A DNA stretch of 64,000 nt, from positions 1-64,000 of the forward strand of contig JAILLF010000016.1 of NCBI GenBank assembly GCA_024693365.1, read 5' to 3'. The translations under genes and the position numbers were made by a program. The DNA is from Acetatifactor sp. (GTDB lineage: Bacteria; Bacillota; Clostridia; Lachnospirales; Lachnospiraceae). The notes beneath the pieces were generated by a model. The model had not been told where the DNA came from and did not search any database. It saw only the letters and a list, made by a program, of their open reading frames with translations. The first letter of the stretch is position 1, and every line of letters begins with the position of its first letter. Positions 26,851 through 35,225 of the stretch are shown piece after piece.

Positions 26851-28040
26851 AGCGAGTGTATGTAACAACCGTGCTAACGTGTTTGGTAATTCTGGCAGCA
26901 CTCATCGTTTGTTTTCGCATGCTGAATCTTTCCGGCGGCAAGGAGAACCTTAAGGTCGGGTTTATTTATGACAACGATGAGAGCACTCCTTATACCTATA
27001 ATTTCTCTTTGGCAAAGGATGAACTGGAAAAGAAATACGGTGAGCGCGTGGAAATTCTGACTTGTAGCAACGTGCTGGACGATGAGATGGAAGAGCCTTT
27101 GAGAGAGCTTGCAGGTGCAGGCTGCGACGTTATCTTTTTCAATGGTTACAGTGAACTGGTAGTGAAGCTGGCGCCGGAATATCCCAATGTCCAGTTTTGC
27201 CAGACGTCTTATGCGGACATGAGTGACAAAACGGTTCCAGAGAATTATCATACCTTTAAGGGCGAAGCCTATCAGGGCAGGTACGTGAGCGGGATTGCGG
27301 CCGGCATGAAAATCAGACAGATGATCCAGGAAGGAAGTCTTGGGGAAGACGAGGCAGTTGTTGGCTTTGTCGCAGCCTTTCCCACTTCGGAGGTTATCTC
27401 CGGATATACCGCATTCCTAATGGGTGTTCGTTCCATTGTTCCCACGGCCGTGATGCGCGTTAGCTACACGGAAACCTGGAGTAGCTATGCCCAGGAGAAA
27501 AGCTCCGCAAAGAAATTGATAGATGACGGATGCGTGATCATTTCCCAGTATACCGACACGATCGGACCGGCCATTGCGTGTGAAGAGGCATTGCAGAAGC
27601 GGAACGTATACTATGTTGGATTTAATCAAAGTATGTCGGAGGTGGCTCCGGGTGCATCCTTGGTTACGGCGCGAATTTGTTGGGAACAGTACGTGTTGGC
27701 TGCAGTGGAAGCAATCATGGCAAACAAGAGCATTGAATCTTGTGTTTCCGGAAACGTCCGGGGAACGGACGCTTTTGCCGGTTTTGAAGAAGGTTGGGTT
27801 GAGATGCTTGATTTGAACCAACAGGTTGCGGCTTTTGGCACACAGGAGGCCATGGACGCTGCAATAGGGAAATTTAAGCGCGGAAACAGTGATTTTGTTT
27901 TTCAGGGGGATTATCTCGGCGTAAACCCTGAGAACCCATCCGATACGTGTGATCTGCGCAATGGATATATCGAGAATGAGAAGACTTCATATCCGTTGTT
28001 CCATTACATACTCGAAGACATTATTACCATCATGAATTGA
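26847..28040 (+). CDS. BMP/PnrA-family extracellular binding protein
   Basis: A 397-aa exported protein with N-terminal signal anchor (VYVTTVLTCLVILAALIVCF) and no canonical lipobox. The body matches BMP-family (basic membrane protein, PnrA-like) ligand-binding folds: VGFIYDNDE..., AGCDVIFFNGYSE, FKGEAYQGRYVSGIAAGMK and GFVAAFPTSEVISGYTAFLMGVRS. Characterised relatives bind purine nucleosides. The ATGA overlap with the HD-GYP gene couples their translation, suggesting the binding protein feeds a signal to the propeller/HD-GYP sensor rather than to an ABC importer, none of which is encoded nearby. Confidence 0.85.
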   Translation: MKRVYVTTVLTCLVILAALIVCFRMLNLSGGKENLKVGFIYDNDESTPYTYNFSLAKDELEKKYGERVEILTCSNVLDDEMEEPLRELAGAGCDVIFFNGYSELVVKLAPEYPNVQFCQTSYADMSDKTVPENYHTFKGEAYQGRYVSGIAAGMKIRQMIQEGSLGEDEAVVGFVAAFPTSEVISGYTAFLMGVRSIVPTAVMRVSYTETWSSYAQEKSSAKKLIDDGCVIISQYTDTIGPAIACEEALQKRNVYYVGFNQSMSEVAPGASLVTARICWEQYVLAAVEAIMANKSIESCVSGNVRGTDAFAGFEEGWVEMLDLNQQVAAFGTQEAMDAAIGKFKRGNSDFVFQGDYLGVNPENPSDTCDLRNGYIENEKTSYPLFHYILEDIITIMN

Positions 28041-28068
28041 TCTCGGGGATGGAATGGATGGTTAGGGC

Positions 28069-28098
28069 TTGACATACGGCCGGGGTTGCGGATATACT
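28069..28098 (+). promoter_or_regulatory. Promoter of the 22-codon ORF
   Basis: TTGACA (28069-28074) and TATACT (28093-28098) are 18 bp apart. The start of transcription would be about 60 nt ahead of the small ORF. Confidence 0.65.
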
Positions 28099-28164
28099 GT
28101 TGAAAACGGAGACGGGCACGGGTCTCTTTGTAACTGTTAACAATGGCACTGAAAGGAGGACAAC

Positions 28165-28233
28165 ATGCTGTTACGAAGAAGTTTTAATTTCATATCGGTG
28201 CAGAGGCGGCAGTTGTCCCTGGCGCGCTATTAA
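28165..28233 (+). CDS. 22-aa basic small ORF or leader peptide
   Basis: A tiny ORF starting MLLRRSFNF and ending LSLARY, with an excellent RBS (AAAGGAGG, 7 nt before ATG), its own promoter upstream and a strong terminator 40 bp downstream. It has five Arg and no Lys. The layout promoter-RBS-short ORF-terminator ahead of a gene pair (28348 and rtcB) fits a leader peptide for attenuation or an independent small protein. I recognise no family. Confidence 0.5.
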   Translation: MLLRRSFNFISVQRRQLSLARY

Positions 28234-28273
28234 GCATATGTTTTTTTAAAAACAATAAAACCTTGGGATGACA

Positions 28274-28320
28274 AACACCTCTGTTCACGCTGCAACGAGT
28301 CAGCGCAGAGGTGTTTTTTG
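28274..28320 (+). terminator. Strong terminator or attenuator before the rtcB pair
   Basis: Outer stem AACACCTCTG / CAGAGGTGTT plus inner stem CGCTG / CAGCG, then TTTTTTG. It separates the 22-codon ORF from the downstream genes by 28 bp, leaving no obvious room for another promoter, which supports conditional readthrough. Confidence 0.85.
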
Positions 28321-28347
28321 TATGCCCAAATTTAGGAGGATAGAGTC

Positions 28348-28545
28348 ATGAAAGACAGAATGAACCCATGTATTTATTATGTCTGCAAGGATGCAGACTG
28401 CAAGAAGGGATTTGTGAAAGTAGATTTGAAGAAATGTAAGAATTGTCCTAAATACGAACCTAGGAAAAGCTCAAAGAGAGAGGAATCCGTAAAGGTGAGA
28501 AAGCAAAAAGACAGGGACAGACATGATGATTGGAGAAAGGAATAA
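28348..28545 (+). CDS. Small Cys/Lys-rich protein ahead of rtcB
   Basis: A 65-aa protein with cysteines in the pattern PCIYYVCKDADC...KKCKNCPKY (residues 7-37), a possible small metal site, then a very basic tail (KSSKREESVKVRKQKDRDRHDD). RBS is AGGAGGATAG. It ends 3 bp before the rtcB start codon, so the two are co-transcribed. A zinc-binding RNA-interacting accessory of RtcB is an inference from context; I know no named family. Confidence 0.65.
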   Translation: MKDRMNPCIYYVCKDADCKKGFVKVDLKKCKNCPKYEPRKSSKREESVKVRKQKDRDRHDDWRKE

Positions 28546-28548
28546 TTT

Positions 28549-29688
28549 ATGATAAAGATTTATGGAAAATACGCGAATGCGATTGTTTATACCGTAAAGA
28601 ATGAGGAGTATGCAATTGAGGACTACGCGAGGGCGCAGATTCAGATGATCTGTAACCACCCGAGCAGTGAGGGAAGCAAGATCCGCGTTATGCCGGACGT
28701 ACATCCCGGAAAGGTTGGCACGGTGGGGCTCACCATGACGGTAAGGAGCTCCATTTTGCCAAGTCTTGTGGGCGTGGACATAGGCTGCGGAATGACCCTC
28801 TCAAGGATCAAGACAAAGGGCATGGAATTTCAGCAGCTAGACAAGGTAATCCGTGAAGGGGTTCCCGTTGGACCGAGAATCCGGGAGACGGAGCATAAGT
28901 TCTCGGACAGGATCGACCTGTCGAAACTAAAGTGTTATAAGAGTATTAACGCGCGCAAGGCGATCCGCAGCATCGGAACCCTCGGAGAGGGAAATCATTT
29001 TATCGAAATTGATAGGGATGAGGAAGGAAATGCCTATTTGATCATTCATTCCGGAAGCAGACACCTTGGCATGGAGGTGGCGGATTATTATCTCAGGACG
29101 GGCCAAAAGGAAGCACAAATGGCAAAGCAGGGGCATGCGTCTTATGAGATGACTTGCCTTTCCGGAGCACTGATGGAGGATTATCTTCATGATCTGGAGA
29201 TTATGCAGGAATTTGCGCAGATCAACCGTGAAGCGATGACGGAAACCATTATAAAGGGCATGAAATGGAAGATCGAAGAGAGCTATGACTGTATTCATAA
29301 TTACGTGGATTTCAGCGATCCCAAGGAGCCGGTTCTTCGCAAGGGGGCGATTAGTGCGAAATGCGGGGAACAAGTGATCATTCCTATCAACATGCGCGAC
29401 GGCGTGATCCTGGGAACGGGACTTGGCAATCCGGCTTGGAATCAATCCGCACCCCACGGCTCAGGCCGCGTTTACCGAAGAACGGAGGCCGCATCCCATT
29501 ATACGGTATCGGATTTCAAGAAGACCATGCAAGGTATCTATTCCTCCTGCATCGGGAAGGAAACGCTGGATGAGGCTCCGTTTGCGTACAGGAGTCTTGA
29601 GGACTTGCAAAGCGTGATCGGAGAGACGGTAAAGGTCGATAAGATCATCCGTCCCGTCTATAATTACAAGGCAGGCGGAAAAAGTTAG
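28549..29688 (+). CDS. rtcB: RtcB-family RNA-splicing ligase
   Basis: A 379-aa RNA ligase that joins 3'-phosphate or 2',3'-cyclic phosphate ends to 5'-OH ends using GTP and Mn2+. Metal and guanylate motifs are visible: MPDVHPGKVG (about 44), GVDIGCGM (about 74), GEGNHFIEI (about 146), HSGSRHLG (about 165), and the guanylylated His region SAPHGSGR (about 302). It is shorter than E. coli RtcB (about 400 aa), as in the bacterial RtcB2-like group. Acts in RNA repair after tRNA or rRNA damage. Co-transcribed with the 65-aa Cys-rich gene. Confidence 0.93.
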   Translation: MIKIYGKYANAIVYTVKNEEYAIEDYARAQIQMICNHPSSEGSKIRVMPDVHPGKVGTVGLTMTVRSSILPSLVGVDIGCGMTLSRIKTKGMEFQQLDKVIREGVPVGPRIRETEHKFSDRIDLSKLKCYKSINARKAIRSIGTLGEGNHFIEIDRDEEGNAYLIIHSGSRHLGMEVADYYLRTGQKEAQMAKQGHASYEMTCLSGALMEDYLHDLEIMQEFAQINREAMTETIIKGMKWKIEESYDCIHNYVDFSDPKEPVLRKGAISAKCGEQVIIPINMRDGVILGTGLGNPAWNQSAPHGSGRVYRRTEAASHYTVSDFKKTMQGIYSSCIGKETLDEAPFAYRSLEDLQSVIGETVKVDKIIRPVYNYKAGGKS

Positions 29689-29696
29689 TAAAAAAA

Positions 29697-29738
29697 CAAA
29701 AAATGGGACATCCGAAGATGGCTCATTTTTTGACGTTT
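29697..29738 (+). terminator. Probable terminator after rtcB
   Basis: An imperfect hairpin with arms AAAAAATGGG and GCTCATTTTTT, just past the rtcB stop. Confidence 0.5.
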
Positions 29739-29804
29739 GAATCTTTTTTGAAGCTGATTGTTTCATTGAAGTTATCGGTGGATTATGATAAAATATTACT
29801 TAGA

Positions 29805-29990
29805 TTAGCTTACTTTCTTGAGATCGGTTTCCGCGAGCGTAATCTCAAAACATACGTGGCTCGACAGTAATTCACCCTCGCGAACCTTGAGCTTGTAAGG
29901 GATGTTTTCCTTTTCAAGACTGGCGATCATCTCATCCTTTTGGTTTTCATTGTAAAGAACGACTTTAGCTTTTTTCTGGAATAAACTCAT
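29805..29990 (-). CDS. Small conserved-looking hypothetical protein
   Basis: A 61-aa soluble protein (MSLFQKKAKVVLYNENQKDE...), convergent with rtcB, with a very good RBS (AAAGGAGG) on the minus strand. Its pattern of an N-terminal strand, a helix (DEMIASLEKENI) and two strands (YKLKVREGE, HVCFEITLAE) suggests a small ferredoxin-like fold of the kind seen in DUF2007-type proteins. No function can be assigned. Confidence 0.65.
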   Translation of the reverse strand: MSLFQKKAKVVLYNENQKDEMIASLEKENIPYKLKVREGELLSSHVCFEITLAETDLKKVS

Positions 29991-30125
29991 GTGACTACCT
30001 CCTTTTGGTGTCTAAAAAGTTTTTTTGTTTGTTGTTAGTTTTACTATACCTTTGTGAAAGTAAAAATGCTGTTTGTTTTTTGATAGAGATTCTAATCATT
30101 TTTTGATGTGAATGAGGAAAATGTC

Positions 30126-30992
30126 ATGAACTATTTTCAGTATGAAACCTATGTTTTTTATCACAGTCATGCCTTTAACGTGGCGACCGGATATGAGGGC
30201 AGGAGTTATCAAAACCATTGGCATACCTATGGAGAGATCATTCGCGTAGGGGAAGGAGTAACTAACGTTTACCGGGTCAATCAGGAAAATTATGCTCTTG
30301 ACGAGGGAGATTTTGTTTTTGTTTGGCCAATGGAACAGCATGAGATCATTGACGCAGACAGAAAAACTGCAATCGTGATTCAGTTTAGTAATGCATTTGC
30401 AAGTTCTCTTTTTGAATTTGAGAGAATCATGCATTATTTTCATGACCTTCACGTGATCCGCAAGAAGGATCATCCAGAATTGACGGAAAAGCTTTCGAAG
30501 CTAGTCGATGAGATGCGTGACGTCTATTATTCCGACGGAAGGAATCGCGAGAGCATGGGATGCATGCTACTTTTACGGACGTTAGTTTTGTTGGACGAAT
30601 ACCGGGAGGAATTGTTTAAGGAGCTTCACGGGGAGAACGCAGTGGTGGTGCCTAAGGAAACCGTCAAGAGGATGATTGAGGTGACGGATTTTATCAAGAA
30701 TAACCTTTCCACGGAAGACCTTTCCCAAGCCGCCATGGCGGAACGCGCCGGAATCAGTAAGGAATACTTTTCCAGGGCATTTAAATCATTGACGGGAGTA
30801 AATTACAATAAGTGGCTAAACATGATCCGCGTGGACCGTGCCATCTCACTGTTCCCAAATGAAAACTTAAGTCTTACTGAAATAGCAATGCATGCCGGAT
30901 TCCAAAGCATTCCGAGCTTTAACAGGGTATTCCGCGAGCTCAAGGGGATTGCACCCAGCGAGTATCGCAACATGAATGGAGCAAATAAGTGA
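30126..30992 (+). CDS. AraC-family transcriptional regulator
   Basis: A 288-aa regulator with an N-terminal cupin-like sensor domain (NHWHTYGEIIRVGEG...FVFVWPMEQHEII) and a C-terminal double HTH (about 190-285: LSQAAMAERAGISKEYFSRAFKSLTGVN...EIAMHAGFQSIPSFNRVFRELKGIAPSEYR). The frame is open from a GTG at 30108, but GAGG at 30113-30116 supports the ATG at 30126. Its stop overlaps the next start (GTGA). It heads a run of five genes ending in an ABC exporter and probably regulates it. Confidence 0.9.
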   Translation: MNYFQYETYVFYHSHAFNVATGYEGRSYQNHWHTYGEIIRVGEGVTNVYRVNQENYALDEGDFVFVWPMEQHEIIDADRKTAIVIQFSNAFASSLFEFERIMHYFHDLHVIRKKDHPELTEKLSKLVDEMRDVYYSDGRNRESMGCMLLLRTLVLLDEYREELFKELHGENAVVVPKETVKRMIEVTDFIKNNLSTEDLSQAAMAERAGISKEYFSRAFKSLTGVNYNKWLNMIRVDRAISLFPNENLSLTEIAMHAGFQSIPSFNRVFRELKGIAPSEYRNMNGANK

Positions 30993-32074
30993 AACTATTG
31001 ATCAAAGAACTTCGGGAAGCAAAAGGATATACGCAGAAGGAATTGGCGGATCTGATGCAGGTTTCCTTCCAGACTGTCAGCAAGTGGGAAAATGACGTGA
31101 ATTATCCTGACATTACGCAGATCCCCAAGCTGGCGGACGTCTTTGGCGTCAGCGCGGACGTGCTGCTAGGCATGAAACCGCTTCATGCAGAAGAAATGGC
31201 AGTCAAATACGACGAAGTGGAATACTGGAAACAGAAGCGTGACGTGATCAAGGTCTGGAAGAAATTTTATTGGAACGAGGACTATTTCAGATTTCTGGTC
31301 AGGGACGTCTGGAAGTTTTCCAAGTCCATGGACATATTGGATTTTGGATGCGGTTACGGCTATTTGGGCAGCCTGTTTTTGCCGCTTCTGCCTAAAGGAA
31401 GCACTTATTCCGGCATCGAACTGGACGAGGGACAGATCGAAGAAGCGAAAGCATATTTTGCCAAGACAGATTACGAGTGCAAGTTTTTCCAAGAGAATTT
31501 TTACGAGTTTGAACCCAAGAAAAAATATGACTTGGTCGTGGCGCTGTTCCTTTTATCCAACGTACAAAATCCACAGATCGTGCTGGGCAAGATGAAGAGT
31601 GCCTTAAAGCCGGGCGGGATGATTCTGATCATGGATGCTAACGAAGAAGTGGAACAGGCCGGATATTATTCGGGTTTGGAGAGGCAGGAGAGCGGCGTGC
31701 GTCAGCCGGACTTTGTTCCGCTGTGGGAGGATGAGCTTACCCGCGGTCAGCGTGATTACCGCATGGGAACCAAGATCCCGTACCTTCTAAAACAGGCGGG
31801 ATTCCAAAACATACGGGCGCGGATCAGCGATCAGGTCATGATTTATGAGCCGTCCGATCCCGCGAAGAAGGAATGGAACGAGGATTTCCGCTACGTGTAT
31901 TCCCGGCAGGACGCTCGACAGGGCGGCGTTGGATATTTTTTGAATCATGGATATAGTCTGCAGCGGGCAAACGAGGTGATCGACTTCTATCAAAGGACCA
32001 GTGATTACTTTGACAGGGAGGATTCCATGGCAGTAAAGACGGCGGGGGTTTATTTTGTTTATGCAAATCTGTGA
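30989..32074 (+). CDS. XRE-HTH / SAM methyltransferase fusion protein
   Basis: A 361-aa two-domain protein. Residues 1-62 are an XRE helix-turn-helix (LREAKGYTQKELADLMQVSFQTVSKWE). From about residue 105 there is a class I SAM-dependent methyltransferase with motif I LDFGCGYGYLGS, acidic motif II GIELDEGQ and ALKPGGMILIMDA. The start is GTG, overlapping the AraC stop. Small-molecule or RNA methylation plus DNA binding in one chain suggests a regulator sensing its own metabolic state, or a resistance-type enzyme; the target is unknown. It overlaps the next gene by 14 bp. Confidence 0.85.
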   Translation: MKLLIKELREAKGYTQKELADLMQVSFQTVSKWENDVNYPDITQIPKLADVFGVSADVLLGMKPLHAEEMAVKYDEVEYWKQKRDVIKVWKKFYWNEDYFRFLVRDVWKFSKSMDILDFGCGYGYLGSLFLPLLPKGSTYSGIELDEGQIEEAKAYFAKTDYECKFFQENFYEFEPKKKYDLVVALFLLSNVQNPQIVLGKMKSALKPGGMILIMDANEEVEQAGYYSGLERQESGVRQPDFVPLWEDELTRGQRDYRMGTKIPYLLKQAGFQNIRARISDQVMIYEPSDPAKKEWNEDFRYVYSRQDARQGGVGYFLNHGYSLQRANEVIDFYQRTSDYFDREDSMAVKTAGVYFVYANL

Positions 32075-33272
32075 GAATCAAATCGTAGTCAGAAGCGCGC
32101 CGTGCGACGCATCGCCGGAAGAGGTGGGGTATGACGCAGAGCGGCTTTGCTTTCTAAATCGGCATATTCAGGCTTTGATCGATGAAAAGAAGATCTGGTC
32201 CGGCAGTTACTGCCTCTGGAAGAATGGAAAGGTTATTGCTGACGCTGCCATCGGCGGGCTTGCGTGCCCCTGGATGGGACGAACGACGTTTGAACCGGAT
32301 ACTTTATTCGAGATCCAGTCTGTCGGAAAGGTCTTTACAGCCATTGCAATCCTTAAGCTTATGGAGGATGGAAGGCTGTATCTGGATCAGCCGGTAAAGG
32401 ACTGGATTCCGGAGTTTGATACAGGTGATTTTCGAGAAATCAAGATCCTGCACCTGCTTACGCATACTTCCGGCATTTGTGCACTGGAAGGAGGTTATCC
32501 GCAGGATGAGCGGCGCTGGTGGGAGCAGATGGACGAATCCGATCCGGAGCATACCTGGCTTGAGGCGGTCGTAAAGACGGGACTGCACGCGAAACCGGGA
32601 GAAAAATGGATTTATTCCATTGTGGGCTATATGATCCTTGGCGAGATCATAAAGCGTGCGTCCGGCATGGAAGCGGAGGAGTACGTTAAGAAATCTATTT
32701 TTCAGCCGTGTCAAATGTTGGATACGCATTGGAGAAAGGACGCGACGGAGGCACAGCTTAGAAGATATAACGTGGCAAATGAGACGGACCTTGCGATGGT
32801 AAAGGCGGCTGAGCAATTTGGAATTCGGAGGATGGCAGCGCCGACTTATCCGACGTGGCAGGGCATTCCGGACATGGCAGGCGGCCAGACGTCGACGTGC
32901 CGTGAAATGATGCATTTCGCAGAAATGATTCTTCGCGGAGGCACCTATCGCGGGCAGAGGGTCCTTGGGAAGAATGCATTGGAGCTTTTATGGACAAACC
33001 TAATTCCGGAGCACGTGAGGGACGTAAGCTTTGGAAGAAATGCGGGAATCCGCTATGGTGCCGGCATGCCAATCTATTCAGCGGAATATGACAGGGAGCA
33101 GATCCTAACGGAAGGCACCATCTATCATGAAGGCGCCGGGACGAGCGTATTTCTGGTAGACAGGAAGGAAGATTTTGCCGCCATGTTCCAAACCAGCTTT
33201 CGCAAGGAATTCGACTGGGATTATCGCGCGGTAAAGGGGACGGCCAGCATCATCTGGTCGGGGTTAAGATAA
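32061..33272 (+). CDS. Beta-lactamase/class C-like serine hydrolase
   Basis: A 403-aa protein of the beta-lactamase-related (penicillin-binding, esterase EstB-like) family. The SxxK motif is SVGK (about residue 94), the Tyr motif is YSIVGY (about 190) and HEGAGTSVFLVDR near the C-terminus stands in the KTG-box position. There is no signal peptide, so it is cytosolic and more likely an esterase or peptidase than a true beta-lactamase. The ATG at 32061 lies inside the end of the methyltransferase gene, and GGGGG precedes it. Confidence 0.82.
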   Translation: MQICENQIVVRSAPCDASPEEVGYDAERLCFLNRHIQALIDEKKIWSGSYCLWKNGKVIADAAIGGLACPWMGRTTFEPDTLFEIQSVGKVFTAIAILKLMEDGRLYLDQPVKDWIPEFDTGDFREIKILHLLTHTSGICALEGGYPQDERRWWEQMDESDPEHTWLEAVVKTGLHAKPGEKWIYSIVGYMILGEIIKRASGMEAEEYVKKSIFQPCQMLDTHWRKDATEAQLRRYNVANETDLAMVKAAEQFGIRRMAAPTYPTWQGIPDMAGGQTSTCREMMHFAEMILRGGTYRGQRVLGKNALELLWTNLIPEHVRDVSFGRNAGIRYGAGMPIYSAEYDREQILTEGTIYHEGAGTSVFLVDRKEDFAAMFQTSFRKEFDWDYRAVKGTASIIWSGLR

Positions 33273-33277
33273 AAACA

Positions 33278-33295
33278 GACACGTCCCCGTGACAC
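33278..33295. repeat. 18-bp copy of the GTCCCCGTGACAC element
   Basis: GACACGTCCCCGTGACAC is identical to one arm of the hairpin at 60660-60699. Here it stands without its partner arm, immediately after the hydrolase stop. Confidence 0.8.
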
Positions 33296-33398
33296 GGTCC
33301 AATTCGCGCGTAGGGCGAGTTTTTCTCGGGAATGCCGTTATTGGAAGGCGGCGCAAGATGCGATACACTCTTCTTAGCAGGAAAGGAGAGTGCTTCGG

Positions 33399-35225
33399 AT
33401 GGAAAAGAAGAGGGAAAGGAAGTATCGATTACTTCAAAACGTAAGATACGTTTATCAAGGAGTGGCAAAGCACAAACCGTATTTGATCGGGTTACTTGTG
33501 CTTGCCATTTTTTGTAGTGCGGGAAGTAAGTTTATCTGGCTGTTTCTGGGGAAGTATCTGGTGGAATACGTGGGAAAAGGGATTCCGCTGGAAGAGCTGA
33601 TCCGTTTGGTGCTGATCCTGACGGGATGCAACGTGCTGTGCATGATCGGTCAAAACGCAGTGAACTTTGGAAAGGAGCCGGCGGCGTTCTACGTAAGGCC
33701 AATGTTCATGCTGGAGCGGAACAAAAAAAGCATCGCTTTATTCTATGAGAACTTGGAGAACCAAAAGGTTCTGGATATGTTGGAAAAGTCCAAAGAGGCG
33801 ACGAGAAACGTTGACGTGGGGATCGAGGGAATCATTCGCTTTACGATTGAGTTTTGCACCCACGTGTTTACGTGTATTCTGGCAGTGATCCTTCTTTGCA
33901 GGATCAGCATTCTGTTGGCTGGCGGCGTCCTTTTGTTTGGCGTTTTGACCTACCTTTCCGTCGATAAGGCGACACGGAAGGAGAAGAAGCTTACAAACGA
34001 TGAAGTGGTCCGGGAAAAGCGGGAACTGGAATACTTTAAGAAGGTCAGCACGGACTTTGCCTATGGGAAGGACGTCCGTATGTTCCGGCTGACGGAAAAG
34101 CTTCTTGGGACGCAGGAAGGTCTTCAGAAATTCCTAAACAAAAAGGTATGCCAGGCGAGGCTACAGTGGCTAAAGAGTGACATGTTTGGCAACGTCATGG
34201 AGCTCCTTAGGGAAGGAGGCCTGTATGGGCTTCTCGTCTATTTGATCCTTCAAAATCAGCTTGGCATTGGTGACTTTTTGCTCTACGCAGGATGTGTGCG
34301 AAACCTTGCGGAGGCTTTTCAGATTCTGATGAGAACCTTTGCAAAGCTTCGGAAATGCAACGCGGAGGTGAATGACTACAGGGCTTATAATGAATTCTGT
34401 GACGCGCAGCCTGCAGGGGAAAAGGACGTTCCCAAGGAGGCGGAATATCACGTTACGTTTGAGAACGTTTCCTTCCGGTATCCGGGAAGAGAGGAATATG
34501 CGTTAAAGAACTTAAATCTTACCTTGCCATTCAAGGAAAAGCTTGCAGTCGTAGGGCTTAACGGCGCAGGCAAGACGACGTTTATCAAGCTTCTCCTAAA
34601 GCTTTATCAGCCGACGGAAGGCAGGATCCTTCTAAATGGCGTGGATCTTCGGGACATTCGGACGGAAAGCTACTATACCTTGTTTGCACCGGTCTTTCAA
34701 GACCTGGAATTATATGCCTTTACGCTTGCAGAAAATGTTTCCATGAAGACTGCGGAGGAAACGGATCCGGAGAGAGTCAGGGAATGCTTATTGCGTGCAG
34801 GATTAGGAGAAAAGCTTAAGGAATGGCCAAAGGGGATCGAGACGCCCATGCTCCGGATCCTGCATAATGACGGAATTTTGCTCTCCGGAGGGGAAAAGCA
34901 GAAGATGGCACTTGCAAGGGCACTGTATAAGGATGCACCGATCGTTGTGCTTGACGAACCGACGGCTGCGTTGGATGCACGTGCTGAAAGTGAGACCTAT
35001 GAGCGATTTGATTCCTTTGTGCATGGAAAGACTGCGGTTTACGTTTCGCATCGCCTAGCCAGCACAAGGTTTTGCGACTGTATTGCCATGTTTGAAGACG
35101 GCGAGCTTGTGGAATACGGTTCGCATGAAGAACTGATGGAATGCCGCGGAAAATATGCGCACTTGTTTGAACTTCAGGCGCAGTATTATCAGGAGGAGGA
35201 AAGCCATGAAAACGTTGCTTGCTAG
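33399..35225 (+). CDS. ABC exporter half-transporter (TMD-NBD), first of a pair
   Basis: A 608-aa type IV ABC exporter half. Six membrane helices lie in about residues 25-320 (for example PYLIGLLVLAIFCSAGSKFIWLF), then the nucleotide-binding domain: Walker A GLNGAGKTTF (about 385), Q-loop APVFQDLELYAF, signature LSGGEKQKMALA, Walker B IVVLDEPTAALDA and the H-loop SHRLAS. The ATG at 33399 is preferred over the upstream in-frame GTG because GGAGAG lies 8 nt before it. The next gene overlaps by 20 bp and is the partner half, so a heterodimer is likely. Confidence 0.93.
   Translation: MEKKRERKYRLLQNVRYVYQGVAKHKPYLIGLLVLAIFCSAGSKFIWLFLGKYLVEYVGKGIPLEELIRLVLILTGCNVLCMIGQNAVNFGKEPAAFYVRPMFMLERNKKSIALFYENLENQKVLDMLEKSKEATRNVDVGIEGIIRFTIEFCTHVFTCILAVILLCRISILLAGGVLLFGVLTYLSVDKATRKEKKLTNDEVVREKRELEYFKKVSTDFAYGKDVRMFRLTEKLLGTQEGLQKFLNKKVCQARLQWLKSDMFGNVMELLREGGLYGLLVYLILQNQLGIGDFLLYAGCVRNLAEAFQILMRTFAKLRKCNAEVNDYRAYNEFCDAQPAGEKDVPKEAEYHVTFENVSFRYPGREEYALKNLNLTLPFKEKLAVVGLNGAGKTTFIKLLLKLYQPTEGRILLNGVDLRDIRTESYYTLFAPVFQDLELYAFTLAENVSMKTAEETDPERVRECLLRAGLGEKLKEWPKGIETPMLRILHNDGILLSGGEKQKMALARALYKDAPIVVLDEPTAALDARAESETYERFDSFVHGKTAVYVSHRLASTRFCDCIAMFEDGELVEYGSHEELMECRGKYAHLFELQAQYYQEEESHENVAC

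Noticed and set aside
32304-32915. 203-aa minus-strand frame inside the serine hydrolase gene
   Set aside because: Shadow of a gene with intact SxxK and Tyr motifs on the plus strand.
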